A stretch of DNA of 15,583 nucleotides from Oscillospiraceae bacterium (GCA_003512525.1 DOQG01000026.1:4628-20210), one strand, 5' to 3'; positions 1 to 7,280 are shown, numbered from the stretch's first letter. Made by a program: numbers and translations. The notes: generated by a model from the sequence alone, not told the origin.

Positions 1-167
1 CTGTACCTATCCGCACCCGCCGAAATAACGAACTGCATAGCCGTCACCAGCAGTATAAGTACAGACAGTATGCCTGCCGCCATTGCAAGCAATCTGCCTC
101 GACGCTTTGTGTTTACCGCACAAGCGGCACTTACAGCATCGTCCGTTGTGAACAATTGTTGTTTCAT
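1..167 (-). CDS. N-terminal fragment of an unrecognised membrane protein, cut by the window edge
   Basis: Reading the minus strand from an ATG at 167 gives 55 uninterrupted codons that run off the left edge. A good ribosome binding site (AAAGGAG, 9 nt from the ATG) supports the start. The protein starts MKQQLFTTDDAVSAACAVNT, has a basic KRRGR stretch at residues 21-25, and then a hydrophobic segment at about 26-50 (LLAMAAGILSVLILLVTAMQ) that should be a single membrane anchor or uncleaved signal. The positive charges before the helix suggest the N-terminus is cytoplasmic and the rest is outside. I do not recognise the family from this fragment. It begins 34 nt downstream of a strong intrinsic terminator, and no separate promoter fits in the gap, so it may be expressed by read-through from the promoter near 400. 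Confidence 0.75.
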   Translation of the reverse strand, partial: MKQQLFTTDDAVSAACAVNTKRRGRLLAMAAGILSVLILLVTAMQFVISAGADRY

Positions 168-200
168 ATAACGCTCTCCTTTAGATAAAAATTTAAACAT

Positions 201-236
201 AAAAAGGCATAGCCCACCCCTCGTGGACTATGCCTT
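201..236 (-). terminator. strong intrinsic terminator (possible attenuator)
   Basis: On the minus strand, AAGGCATAGTCCAC (236-223) pairs with GTGGGCTATGCCTT (217-204) across a 5-nt GAGGG loop. That is a 14 bp stem with one G-U pair, running directly into TTTTT and further AT-rich sequence. It has all the marks of a Rho-independent terminator in this direction only. It overlaps the stop codon of the small ORF at 228-341 and lies just before the gene starting at 167. Confidence 0.85.
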
Positions 237-341
237 AGTTACCATATTGAATTTTACGCAGAGATATTGTGCATTACTTACAGCGGAACTTTCAGAGTGC
301 TCCTCTTGCTTACATAAATTGGTGTTTAATGTCTTGCACAT
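228..341 (-). CDS. candidate 37-aa leader peptide
   Basis: ATG at 341, stop TAG at 230-228. The start has a good ribosome binding site, AAGGTG, 6 nt upstream. The peptide begins MCKTLNTNLCKQEEHSESSA and has three cysteines (2, 10, 28), no membrane segment and no signal peptide. Its stop codon lies inside the 5' arm of the terminator hairpin and its start codon lies in the long-range helix 347-336/272-260, so ribosome movement across it would disturb both structures. This arrangement is typical of translated attenuator leaders. I do not recognise the peptide, and a chance ORF in a small RNA remains possible. Confidence 0.45.
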   Translation of the reverse strand: MCKTLNTNLCKQEEHSESSAVSNAQYLCVKFNMVTKA

Positions 342-393
342 ATCTCTCACCTTTTCATTTCATCAGCCTTAACTTTATGCTTTCGATAATATC

Positions 394-422
394 AGTATAT
401 CACCTATACCGCTTATCGTCAA
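394..422 (-). promoter_or_regulatory. strong extended -10 promoter for the leader transcript
   Basis: Minus strand: TTGACG (422-417), 17 nt spacer, TATACT (399-394), with TGA immediately before the -10 box (extended -10). The expected start is near 387. It begins 13 bp beyond the stop of the small gene at 436-588 and is the only convincing promoter between that gene and the one starting at 167. Confidence 0.75.
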
Positions 423-435
423 GTATTACACGATA

Positions 436-588
436 TTACTTTCCGCCGAACACAAACACCGCCAATATAATGATCGCAAGCGACCCGATACATATGATCC
501 AGTTACGGTTGTATGTCCTGTTCATCTTCTTTTCATGCTCAATTCGTTCCATGCGTTTTTTGAGCTTGTAATCAGGCTCTCGTTTCAT
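436..588 (-). CDS. small single-pass membrane protein, 50 aa
   Basis: ATG at 588, TAA at 438-436. The ribosome binding site AGAAAGGA ends 7 nt before the ATG. The protein starts MKREPDYKLKKRMERIEHEK, a highly charged and probably helical cytoplasmic head (residues 1-29), followed by a hydrophobic helix at about 30-47 (WIICIGSLAIIILAVFVF) and a three-residue GGK tail. It is a small basic, membrane-anchored protein with an N-in topology by the positive-inside rule. I do not recognise a family. It may have its own AT-rich promoter near 611-640 or be read from the operon upstream. Confidence 0.65.
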   Translation of the reverse strand: MKREPDYKLKKRMERIEHEKKMNRTYNRNWIICIGSLAIIILAVFVFGGK

Positions 589-841
589 AAATTTTCCTTT
601 CTGAATTTAAATTATATAATCATTACGTTTATCAATAAATATCGCACACTATGATATTATCTGTATATCATAAAATATCAAAGCATAATTTCACTGCAAA
701 TTTTACGTGCTTATTCGCATCGACTTTGTTTACAGTAATTGGATAACGGCGTGCTTTTCGGATAACCCACATATTTGCGACCTGTTTTTTATCTGTCATA
801 CCAAAACTGTACCAAAATGAACCACCGGTTCGTACCGGATA
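589..841. other. AT-rich gap without a clear gene
   Basis: This 253 bp gap follows the last gene of the long operon. On the minus strand there is a short CCGGT-ACGA-ACCGG hairpin just after the HAD gene's stop, but it has no T-run, so I do not call it a terminator. TATGATAT (650-657) and ATATCATA (665-672) form an 8 bp inverted repeat with a 7 nt spacer. A TATAAT at 616-611 could be the -10 of a promoter for the 50-aa gene, but the best 17-nt-spaced -35 (TTTATT, 639-634) is weak. A 43-codon minus-strand ORF at 668-799 lacks a ribosome binding site. Confidence 0.5.
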
Positions 842-1645
842 TTACATTTGTTTGATTTTCTCAATAATATGCGTCATCGGGTCATCATTATTTGAGCCGA
901 TTATGATATCAGCCGCCGCCTTTACATCGTCATGCGCATTGCTTACGGCAACGCCCAGATCCGCACTGCGAACCATTTCAGCGTCATTCGGGTAGTCGCC
1001 CGCCGCAACAGTGAACCTGCCCTCGCTGCCTGTCACCCTCAGTAACTGCTTGTATCCGTATGCCTTGCTCACTCCCTCGGGCAACAGCTCGTAGAAGAAC
1101 GGCGCGGAAAGCACCCTGTTCGTCCCCTCTGCGCAGTGATCGTCTATGAACCTCGCAAGCTCCGGCATCTTGTCCTCCGGGTACGCGAACAGCACCTTAA
1201 GCCAGCCCTCATGCGGGATATCGTCAACACTGCATACATCGCCGTGCACATTCTCAAGCGCCATATGCGCCCTCTCCACATCGTTCAGCGCTGGGACGTA
1301 TACCGTGTGCTTGTGTAGCACCTCTATCCCCACATCGGGGAACCGCTCCATAACAAGCCTTATGTAATCCCTTGCCTTCTGCGTGACCTCGCACTGCCAC
1401 AGGAACTCTTCCTTGTCAAAATCGTACACCGCCGAGCCGTTGAAGATGACCGCAGGTATCCTCAGCTTAAGCTTTTCCGCTATCGGCTTCGCCATAGAAT
1501 AGCCTCTGCCGGTAGCTATCGTGAACATTCCGCCCTTGCCGCAAAAGTCATTTATCGACTCCATATCGCGCGGCGAGATCTCTTTCTTATCATTAAGCAG
1601 TGTACCGTCAAGGTCGCTCATTATAATTACATTTGAGAAATCCAT
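842..1645 (-). CDS. Cof-type HAD-superfamily phosphatase
   Basis: A 267-aa soluble hydrolase of the Cof/YidA type, which as a family remove phosphate from sugar phosphates, nucleotides or flavin-type substrates; the substrate here is unknown. Motif I is DLDGT (residues 11-15, nucleophile D11, acid/base D13), motif II is TIATGR (42-47), motif III is K194 in EGVSKAYG, and motif IV is GDYPND (216-221). The cap domain lies between motifs II and III (about 85-190), as expected for type IIB caps. Length is normal. The ribosome binding site AAAGGA lies 10 nt before the ATG. It follows rluD by 28 bp and is the last gene of the co-directional block. The frame stays open for 52 codons after the stop, but the family's normal C-terminus is complete before it. 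Confidence 0.9.
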   Translation of the reverse strand: MDFSNVIIMSDLDGTLLNDKKEISPRDMESINDFCGKGGMFTIATGRGYSMAKPIAEKLKLRIPAVIFNGSAVYDFDKEEFLWQCEVTQKARDYIRLVMERFPDVGIEVLHKHTVYVPALNDVERAHMALENVHGDVCSVDDIPHEGWLKVLFAYPEDKMPELARFIDDHCAEGTNRVLSAPFFYELLPEGVSKAYGYKQLLRVTGSEGRFTVAAGDYPNDAEMVRSADLGVAVSNAHDDVKAAADIIIGSNNDDPMTHIIEKIKQM

Positions 1646-1673
1646 AGTCTTCTTTTCCTTTGTTTATGCCGTT

Positions 1674-2585
1674 TTATATCTCTGTCTTCTGTGTTTCAAG
1701 GTTCTTCAGCAGCTTCTGAAAATAGTCGGGAAGCTCACTGTCAAACTCCATATACTGTCCATTCGGGTGGACAAATCCTATCTTCTTTGCGTGAAGGCAC
1801 TGACCGCACAGCCACTTCGGACTGCCGTTTCCGTATACCTCATCACCTGTCACCGGGTGACCTATATACGCCATATGGACCCTTATCTGATGCGTTCTTC
1901 CGGTTTCAAGCCGCAGTCTTACAAGCGTATTGTTCCTGTAAGTCTGCTCAACAAAGTAATGCGTTACCGCTTCCCGCGAGTTCTCGTTCGTGACGCACAT
2001 CTTCTTGCGGTCTGTCTTATGCCTGCCTATCGGGGCGTTGACCGTACCGTCCTCTTTGATAACGCCCTGCACCACTGCCATATATTCTCTTGTGAAGCTG
2101 TGCACCTTTATCTGCGCGGCAAGCACATTGTGCGCCGTGTCATTCTTGGCAACGATCAGCAGACCGCTTGTATCCCTGTCTATCCTGTGCACTATCCCGG
2201 GGCGGATGACTCCGTTTATCCCGGAAAGGCTGTCGCCGCAGTGATACATAAGCGCGTTGACAAGCGTTCCGCTGTAGTGCCCCGGTGCAGGGTGCACCAC
2301 CATACCCTTGGGCTTGTTGACTACAAGCAGATCATTATCCTCATAGACAATGTCAAGCGGTATGTTTTCCGGCAGAATGTCGGCAGGCTGTGCCTCGGGC
2401 ACATCAAGCGTTATAACATCTCCCGCTTTCAGCTTAAGGTTCTTGGCGGCATTTTTCCCGTTTACAAGACAGCAGCCCTGCTCAATAAGAGCGGCGGCTG
2501 CTGATCGGGTTATTCCTGTATCCTGCTGTGCAAGAAATTTGTCTGTTCTTTCGCCGCCTGTTTCACAGGTAAATTCGTAATGCAA
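1674..2585 (-). CDS. rluD: RluD-family 23S rRNA pseudouridine synthase
   Basis: A 303-aa RluA/RluD-type enzyme that isomerises uridine to pseudouridine in rRNA; the exact target positions cannot be read from the sequence. An S4 RNA-binding domain covers about residues 13-65 (ERTDKFLAQ to GDVITLDVP). The catalytic motif is HRIDRDTSGLLIVAKN (133-148), with D136 the expected nucleophile, preceded by the characteristic VVNKPKGMVVHP (88-99). The C-terminal core motif ETGRTHQIRVHMA is present. The start is a TTG at 2585 with GGAGG 6 nt upstream; no ATG lies nearby in frame, so the TTG start is well supported. It sits 20 bp after lspA, a pairing common in Bacillota. It is probably the rluD/YlyB-type paralogue by context. 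Confidence 0.92.
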   Translation of the reverse strand: MHYEFTCETGGERTDKFLAQQDTGITRSAAAALIEQGCCLVNGKNAAKNLKLKAGDVITLDVPEAQPADILPENIPLDIVYEDNDLLVVNKPKGMVVHPAPGHYSGTLVNALMYHCGDSLSGINGVIRPGIVHRIDRDTSGLLIVAKNDTAHNVLAAQIKVHSFTREYMAVVQGVIKEDGTVNAPIGRHKTDRKKMCVTNENSREAVTHYFVEQTYRNNTLVRLRLETGRTHQIRVHMAYIGHPVTGDEVYGNGSPKWLCGQCLHAKKIGFVHPNGQYMEFDSELPDYFQKLLKNLETQKTEI

Positions 2586-2605
2586 TATTACCCTCCGTAG
2601 CGGTG

Positions 2606-3169
2606 TTATTTTTTCTCACTTACCGTTTCTGCTTTTATCACGGCAGTGTCCTGTTCCTTGTTATCATCGGCATTCTCATTCTTCTTTGCCGATCTCTTGT
2701 TTTTCTGTTCCTTTATCTCATCAATTACAACGAATAAGAGCAATCCTATCGCACCGAGTACGGCGCATATATCCGCCACATTGAACACGGCAAAGTTGAT
2801 TATCCTTACATCGATAAAGTCAACTACCTCGCCTCTTATCACTCTGTCGATAAGATTTCCGAGTCCGCCCGCAACAATGAGCGACATAGACCATATATAG
2901 GTAGGGCGCTTGACCCTTCTTGATATCATCAGATAAAGCATAGCGACAATTATTATCGCGGTGAATATCACAAGAAACATCTGCTTGCCTTCAAGTATGC
3001 TGAAAGCAGCGCCCGGATTTCTCTCATATGTGATATTCAGTACATTTGTATCTCCGAATGATATTATCGGTATCGACTGATGAAGTTCCATATTCTTATC
3101 GACCAGTATCTTAGTAAGCTGATCCAGTCCGATAAGTCCTGCGGCTGCCGCAAGAGCGATATATAGCAT
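2606..3169 (-). CDS. lspA: lipoprotein signal peptidase (SPase II)
   Basis: LspA cleaves the signal peptide of prolipoproteins after lipid attachment to the conserved cysteine, within the membrane. The four expected membrane helices lie at about residues 1-18, 62-82, 91-106 and 128-149. The catalytic aspartate dyad is D108 in GNLIDRV and D133 in FNVADICAVLGA; the conserved NPGAAFS motif is at 51-57. At 187 aa it is slightly long because of a very charged, Lys/Glu-rich cytoplasmic tail (about 150-187) that the core enzyme does not need. The ribosome binding site AAAGGA is 11 nt before the ATG. It lies between divIVA (45 bp) and rluD (20 bp). Confidence 0.95.
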   Translation of the reverse strand: MLYIALAAAAGLIGLDQLTKILVDKNMELHQSIPIISFGDTNVLNITYERNPGAAFSILEGKQMFLVIFTAIIIVAMLYLMISRRVKRPTYIWSMSLIVAGGLGNLIDRVIRGEVVDFIDVRIINFAVFNVADICAVLGAIGLLLFVVIDEIKEQKNKRSAKKNENADDNKEQDTAVIKAETVSEKK

Positions 3170-3214
3170 TTATTCTTAGTTCCTTTCGTTGTCAGACGTA
3201 AATTCGTATGTATT

Positions 3215-4081
3215 TTACTTGTTCTTTCCAAATTCAAGCTCTGCCGTGGGTGCTTTCTTATCGTCCTTTTCGTTCTTCAGATTGAAAAGCACAGAATCAC
3301 CCTTTGCCTTGTCCTCTTCGGGCTTTTTCACTTCTGCCTTGACCTCAGCCGGCTTTTCTTCCGTCTTGACAGCCGCCTTTACAGGCTCCGGCTTCTTCTC
3401 GGCAGGCTTTGCGGGTTCAGGCTTGCTCTGGGGTGCGGGCTTCTTTGCGAATGCGCTGTCCTCGGGCTTTCTTGCTTCAACCTCTTTTACCGTGTTGATA
3501 ACAAACTCGTTTTCGCAAGCCTTGGGCATATTCCTGATATTCTCGATATGGGCGCTGTATGCGGCAAGGATCTTGGTCGTGTAATCCTGAACTTCTTTTC
3601 TGGTGCGCTGGAGAACGATCTGTTCTCTTTCTGTCTGCTGCATCATTATTGTATGGATCTCGTCAGCCTTTGCATTTGCTTCGTCAACGATCTGCTTTGC
3701 CTTTGCATTTGCGTCCGCAAGATTTTTTTCTGAAATTTCCTTCTTCTTTGCGGCAAGCGCATCTGCGTCCTTGATAGTCTTGTCTGCCTTTTCCTTGGCT
3801 TCCTTTCTTATCTTCTCGGCGTCTTCCTTAGCCTCATTGACTACCGCGATACCCTGCTTTTTGGCAATGAGAAGAGCATCTCTGAGTGCGTCCTCATCCT
3901 TGCGGTACTCTCTGATCTTTTCTGCAAGAACCTCAAGCTTCTTCTCAAGCTCCTCGTTCTCATTCTGCATCTTCTTGTATTCGATGGATACGTCCTTCAG
4001 AAATGTATCTACCTCTGCGGCATCATAGCCGCCGCGCTTTACTGTGTCAAATTCCTTTGATACTATATCCTTAGCATTCAC
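3215..4081 (-). CDS. divIVA: DivIVA-family polar/septal coiled-coil protein
   Basis: A 288-aa DivIVA-domain protein. DivIVA proteins bind negatively curved membrane at septa and poles and recruit division or morphogenesis partners. The N-terminal domain is recognisable (KEFDTVKRGGYDAAEVDTFL, 9-28), followed by long coiled coil (about 30-165, rich in A/K/E heptads) and a Pro/Lys/Glu/Ala-rich low-complexity tail (about 205-265). In B. subtilis the tip residues F17-R18 insert into the membrane; here the loop reads TVKRGG, so membrane contact may rely on V14 and the basic pair (inference). The start is GTG at 4081 with AGGAGG 9 nt upstream. It lies 13 bp after ylmH, as in the Bacillus sepF-ylmG-ylmH-divIVA order. 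Confidence 0.93.
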   Translation of the reverse strand: MNAKDIVSKEFDTVKRGGYDAAEVDTFLKDVSIEYKKMQNENEELEKKLEVLAEKIREYRKDEDALRDALLIAKKQGIAVVNEAKEDAEKIRKEAKEKADKTIKDADALAAKKKEISEKNLADANAKAKQIVDEANAKADEIHTIMMQQTEREQIVLQRTRKEVQDYTTKILAAYSAHIENIRNMPKACENEFVINTVKEVEARKPEDSAFAKKPAPQSKPEPAKPAEKKPEPVKAAVKTEEKPAEVKAEVKKPEEDKAKGDSVLFNLKNEKDDKKAPTAELEFGKNK

Positions 4082-4094
4082 GGAAAAATTCCTC

Positions 4095-4877
4095 CTAAAT
4101 GTATTTTTTCACTGTTATATGTATATTACCTTTTCTGCCTGTGCCGCCGATATTTTCAAAGCGGAACTTGCCCTTTCCTCTCACGGAAAAGATATCGCCC
4201 TCGCAAAGCTGTTTTGATACATCGGTGCAAACCGTGCCGTTCAGCTGTACAAGCTGCGGCATAATATACCTTTCGACTGCCGCCGTGCGCGATGTACCCG
4301 TCACGCTCCTTACAATGTTGTCAAGACGTAGCGATGCCACCGACAGCGAAAGCTCTTCGTACTTCCTTTCGGGTAAGGTAAAACCTGCTTTGATATCGGT
4401 ATTTATCTTTACTCCGACCCTACCGATCTTCGTCAGGTTGTCCGAAATCAGCGGAGCTATTTTCTCATACACAAATACCGCCGCCGCGCCTTCCGTAACG
4501 AAAATATCGCCTACCGTATCACGCTCTATGCCCAGTGCCATAAGCGAGCCCAGCACATCGCGGTGAGTTATCGTATCCTCACGGCGATAAGTAAGTGTGA
4601 CCGCCTTTATCGGGAACATCTCCGCCACCTCGGCATCATACCCGCATACCTTGTCGGTATCAAAATAAAACGCAGGAAAAAGTCCAAGACAACACCTGAG
4701 CGGCTCGCAATTTTCCGCACCGCCGCAGAACACTGCGGTAATGTCTTTCGGAAAACCGATCCCCTGTACCTGAGCAAGCTCGCTTTCGGACAAAAAGCGG
4801 GAAAAATACGGTCGGGAATTGCTTATGCAATCCCTCGCCGCATTCAAAAGGTCTTTAGTCAGATCCTGTTCAGCCAT
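4095..4877 (-). CDS. ylmH: YlmH-family S4-domain RNA-binding protein
   Basis: A 260-aa protein of the YlmH family, found in the division cluster of many Bacillota. The C-terminal S4 RNA-binding domain is at about residues 178-250 (LSVASLRLDNIVRSVTGTSR, then QLNGTVCTD and EGDIFSVRGKGKF), and an N-terminal RNA-binding-like domain covers about 5-150. In B. subtilis, YlmH has been linked to ribosome-associated quality control as a functional counterpart of RqcP; that comes from the literature, not from this sequence. The ATG follows the sepF stop by one base and has only a weak ribosome binding site, so translational coupling to sepF is likely. The ylmG (YggT-like) gene that usually lies between sepF and ylmH is missing here. 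Confidence 0.9.
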   Translation of the reverse strand: MAEQDLTKDLLNAARDCISNSRPYFSRFLSESELAQVQGIGFPKDITAVFCGGAENCEPLRCCLGLFPAFYFDTDKVCGYDAEVAEMFPIKAVTLTYRREDTITHRDVLGSLMALGIERDTVGDIFVTEGAAAVFVYEKIAPLISDNLTKIGRVGVKINTDIKAGFTLPERKYEELSLSVASLRLDNIVRSVTGTSRTAAVERYIMPQLVQLNGTVCTDVSKQLCEGDIFSVRGKGKFRFENIGGTGRKGNIHITVKKYI

Positions 4878-4878
4878 C

Positions 4879-5337
4879 TCAGCCTATTTCGTCAAAGATG
4901 TCCTCGCCTGAAATATTGCTTATCTCATCTATGAACTCGCCCGAAATATCAACGTTATAAGGAGCGAGTACATATGTAGTTTCGCCTATTCTTCTTATCT
5001 CACCGCCCGTGATATAGCTCACACCACCGAGGAAATCGATAAGACGGTTTGCTGTATCCTTGTTTGTGTTGTTGAACATAAGGATAACTGTTGTCTTGTT
5101 CTTGTACAGCTCTGCTATCTCACCTGCATCGCTGAACTTCTTGGGTCTGTTTACAACAAGGTGCAGTGTTGTGCTTGCATTGTAAGTATAGATCTTGCTT
5201 GAATTTGAAGACTGTCCCGAACTGCGTGCGGGAGCTTCGGGCATTTCCTGCTTTTCGGGCTCTGCTGTGTAATCGTCCTCTTCATCGGGACTGCCCCACT
5301 TCTTAAATGAATTTTTGAATGACTCGAATGCGCTCAT
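4879..5337 (-). CDS. sepF: SepF, membrane anchor of the FtsZ ring
   Basis: A 152-aa SepF. This protein binds FtsZ, tethers it to the membrane and forms rings or arcs that organise the division septum. The N-terminal amphipathic membrane-binding helix is MSAFESFKNSFKKWG (1-15), followed by an acidic, Pro/Ser-rich linker (16-55) and the folded SepF domain (about 58-135), with NRPKKFSDAGEIAELY and the FLGGVSYITGGEIRRIG turn typical of the family. The start at 5337 is chosen over an upstream in-frame candidate at 5385 because GGAGG lies 8 nt before it and the amphipathic helix begins exactly there. It lies 22 bp after yggS. Confidence 0.95.
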   Translation of the reverse strand: MSAFESFKNSFKKWGSPDEEDDYTAEPEKQEMPEAPARSSGQSSNSSKIYTYNASTTLHLVVNRPKKFSDAGEIAELYKNKTTVILMFNNTNKDTANRLIDFLGGVSYITGGEIRRIGETTYVLAPYNVDISGEFIDEISNISGEDIFDEIG

Positions 5338-5359
5338 TGTTCTTACCTCCGTTTTTTGT

Positions 5360-6082
5360 TCATATAGAATAATTCCTGTAGCCAAACAGACCGCTGCCTA
5401 TCCTGACTATTGTTGAGCCGTACTTTACGGCTGATACATAATCCCCCGACATACCCATTGACAGCGTGTCGATGCCGGACAGGAAAGAATATTTCTGTTT
5501 TGCGTTTTCAAAAAGCTCCTGCATAGCCGCAAAATACTTTTCGTCGCCCCCTGCGGGCGGAATGGTCATAAGTCCTCTGATGCGGACGTTTTCAAGCTCC
5601 GATATGACTTTTGCCGTTTCGATAAGCTCTGCGGGCGCTACACCGCCTTTTGACAGCTCGCCGCCTATATTGACCTCAAGTAATATATCCGTATCCAGTC
5701 CGTGCTGAGCCGCCCTGCGGTTTATCTCAGCCGCAAGGTCTGCACTGTCGACCGAATGTATCATACTCACCTTATCAATTATATACTTTACTTTGTTTTT
5801 TTGCAAGCCCCCAATGAAGTGAATTTCGGATTTTTCCAAATAATTTTCGTATTTTCCGAGAAATTCCTGTACACGGTTCTCGCCGAGCAGGTCTATACCA
5901 AGGCTCTCTGCATAATTTATCTTCTCACACGGTATCGTTTTAGTAACCGCCATAATGCGTACTTTATCGATGCGGTTTGCCTTATCCATAGCCTCTGCCA
6001 CGTTCTGCTTTACAGCCTCATAGTTCAGCCTTATGTCATCAAGTGTGGTTTCTTCGGCGGATTTAGAGGTTCTTTCCGTCAT
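5360..6082 (-). CDS. yggS: YggS/YlmE-family PLP homeostasis protein
   Basis: A 240-aa PLP-binding TIM-barrel protein of the YggS/YlmE/PROSC family, which has no known catalytic activity and keeps pyridoxal phosphate and amino-acid pools in balance. The PLP lysine is K48 in IMAVTKTI; LLGENRVQEF (65-74) and HFIGGLQKNKVKYI (88-101) are family signatures, as is the C-terminal MSMGMSGDYVSAV and RIGSGLFGYR phosphate-binding region. The start is the ATG at 6082 with AGGA 5 nt upstream; a TTG at 6100 in the same frame has no suitable site. It overlaps the end of the preceding gene by 20 bp in another frame, implying coupled translation. In B. subtilis ylmE is likewise next to sepF. Confidence 0.93.
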   Translation of the reverse strand: MTERTSKSAEETTLDDIRLNYEAVKQNVAEAMDKANRIDKVRIMAVTKTIPCEKINYAESLGIDLLGENRVQEFLGKYENYLEKSEIHFIGGLQKNKVKYIIDKVSMIHSVDSADLAAEINRRAAQHGLDTDILLEVNIGGELSKGGVAPAELIETAKVISELENVRIRGLMTIPPAGGDEKYFAAMQELFENAKQKYSFLSGIDTLSMGMSGDYVSAVKYGSTIVRIGSGLFGYRNYSI

Positions 6083-7280
6083 AAAGATCCTTCCCTTCAA
6101 CTATAACGTTGTCATAAAGCGACAGATAGCCGCTCTTATCTGTTGTATCACGGACAATAACATAATCCTCGGTTGAATAAATGCGCTCTATCTTTACAAA
6201 CTGTGCCTGTGTGCCGCTCTTGATATACACACCGATATTGTTATCCTTATCGAAGTGTATCGCCGATGAAGCTATGCGTATGCCGTTATAGCTGTCAACA
6301 AGCAGTTTGAAACGCCCTACGCGTGATGACGCAATAGTAGAATTGAGATCGTCTGCCGAAAATACCGCTACATAATCATCACCGTATTTCTCGACATTCT
6401 CAACCTTAGCGGTTATCTCCGACTGGTCTGCGCCTACAATGATCTTCACATTTGTATTTTCGGTAAGCACGGCGGCCTGTCCTTCTGTAAAGGTAGCCGC
6501 AAGCTTCCACTTGTAGTCCTCGATCATCTTACCGATAATATCGCCCGATGCCGATGCTGTCTTCGGCGTTTTTACCGCTTCGGCGATCTCGGCGGGAGTG
6601 ATCGTATCGATATTGTCATAGGTTATCTTGCTTTCATATCCGTCGATACTGCTTACAAAATAACCTGTTTCCTCAGACAATACGCTGACAGGCTCTGCCG
6701 ATTTCCTCGATTCAAGCGTTTTTATTTTTGCGTTCAGCGCCGATATCACCGAAGAATAATCCGACACCTTGCCCTTTACCATATCGCGCTTACTCTGAAG
6801 ATTGAGAAGCTCATACTTTATATCGGCAACCGCAGAATAATCTCCGTTATTTATCGCCTGTATAAGCTTGCTGTGCTTTTCGGTTATAAGCTTGTCAAAT
6901 GCTTCGATCTGCGAGTTATCCGTGCCTGCAAGGCTCTGTGCATCGGTAAGGGTATCTATCCTTTTCTGCAGATTTGTGATATCGGCAGTAAGTGTGATAT
7001 CGGAAGCCGAGCTGTAGGTATTTGCGATCACACTGTTCTTTCCGACCTTTGATCCGTCCTCGTGCGCATACTGTATGATACCGTTTGTTTTGCGGCTTAC
7101 TGTGTGCTCATTTCTGGCAAACACGCCATAGAACTCTATAGTATCCTGAGAATCATATCTCAGTGCGACTTCGGTTCTGTATGAATGCTCACCGCCGACA
7201 AAGAACTGGCTCACGACCGTTACCAGCAGGAAAATAGCAAGCACGACAGTTATGAGCTTTGTCGTTAATGTCCTGTCCAT
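6063..7280 (-). CDS. HlyD-like membrane-anchored adaptor protein of unknown role
   Basis: A 405-aa protein with a single N-terminal membrane helix (about residues 9-27) and a large outside domain. Residues 52-89 (GVFARNEHTVSRKTNG, then DGSKVGKNSVIANTY) resemble the first half of the lipoyl/barrel-sandwich fold of HlyD-type membrane fusion proteins. About 95-195 is helical coiled coil, 199-216 (VLSEETGYFVSSIDGYE) looks like the returning barrel half, and the rest is beta-rich. HlyD-type proteins normally link an ABC or other transporter to an outer partner; no transporter gene is nearby. It starts 6 bp after hfq with AAGGA just before the ATG, and overlaps yggS. Its place in the sepF cluster suggests an envelope or division role (inference). 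Confidence 0.75.
   Translation of the reverse strand: MDRTLTTKLITVVLAIFLLVTVVSQFFVGGEHSYRTEVALRYDSQDTIEFYGVFARNEHTVSRKTNGIIQYAHEDGSKVGKNSVIANTYSSASDITLTADITNLQKRIDTLTDAQSLAGTDNSQIEAFDKLITEKHSKLIQAINNGDYSAVADIKYELLNLQSKRDMVKGKVSDYSSVISALNAKIKTLESRKSAEPVSVLSEETGYFVSSIDGYESKITYDNIDTITPAEIAEAVKTPKTASASGDIIGKMIEDYKWKLAATFTEGQAAVLTENTNVKIIVGADQSEITAKVENVEKYGDDYVAVFSADDLNSTIASSRVGRFKLLVDSYNGIRIASSAIHFDKDNNIGVYIKSGTQAQFVKIERIYSTEDYVIVRDTTDKSGYLSLYDNVIVEGKDLYDGKNL

Larger units (their letters stand above)
201..388 (-). ncRNA. candidate leader RNA or small RNA, about 187 nt
   Basis: A strong promoter (394-422) and a strong terminator (201-236) define a short transcript. Inside it, AGAGATATGTGC (347-336) can pair with GCACAATATCTCT (272-260), 12 bp with a single bulged A, forming a long-range hairpin that encloses most of the small ORF and buries its ATG at 341. 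The transcript could be a leader-peptide attenuator for the membrane-protein gene starting at 167, or an independent small RNA. I do not recognise it as 6S RNA, SRP RNA or any riboswitch class. The promoter and terminator are visible in the sequence; the function is inference. Confidence 0.5.

Noticed and set aside
269..571. A 100-codon plus-strand open frame in the left AT-rich region
   Set aside because: It is antisense to the 50-aa gene and the leader transcript, lacks a ribosome binding site and has the composition of translated noncoding DNA.
668..799. A 43-codon basic minus-strand ORF starting MTDKKQVANMWVIRKARR
   Set aside because: No ribosome binding site before either possible ATG. 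It shares the frame of the HAD gene after its stop, so it could be decayed sequence, but nothing supports expression or a family.
824..839. Hairpin CCGGT-ACGA-ACCGG right after the HAD gene as an operon terminator
   Set aside because: The stem is only 5 bp and is followed by mixed sequence without a T-run, so it lacks the features of an intrinsic terminator.
1521..2504. A 327-codon plus-strand open frame across rluD and the HAD gene
   Set aside because: It is antisense to two genes with complete family motifs, spans their junction, has no ribosome binding site and shows no recognisable domain; it reflects codon use of the real genes.
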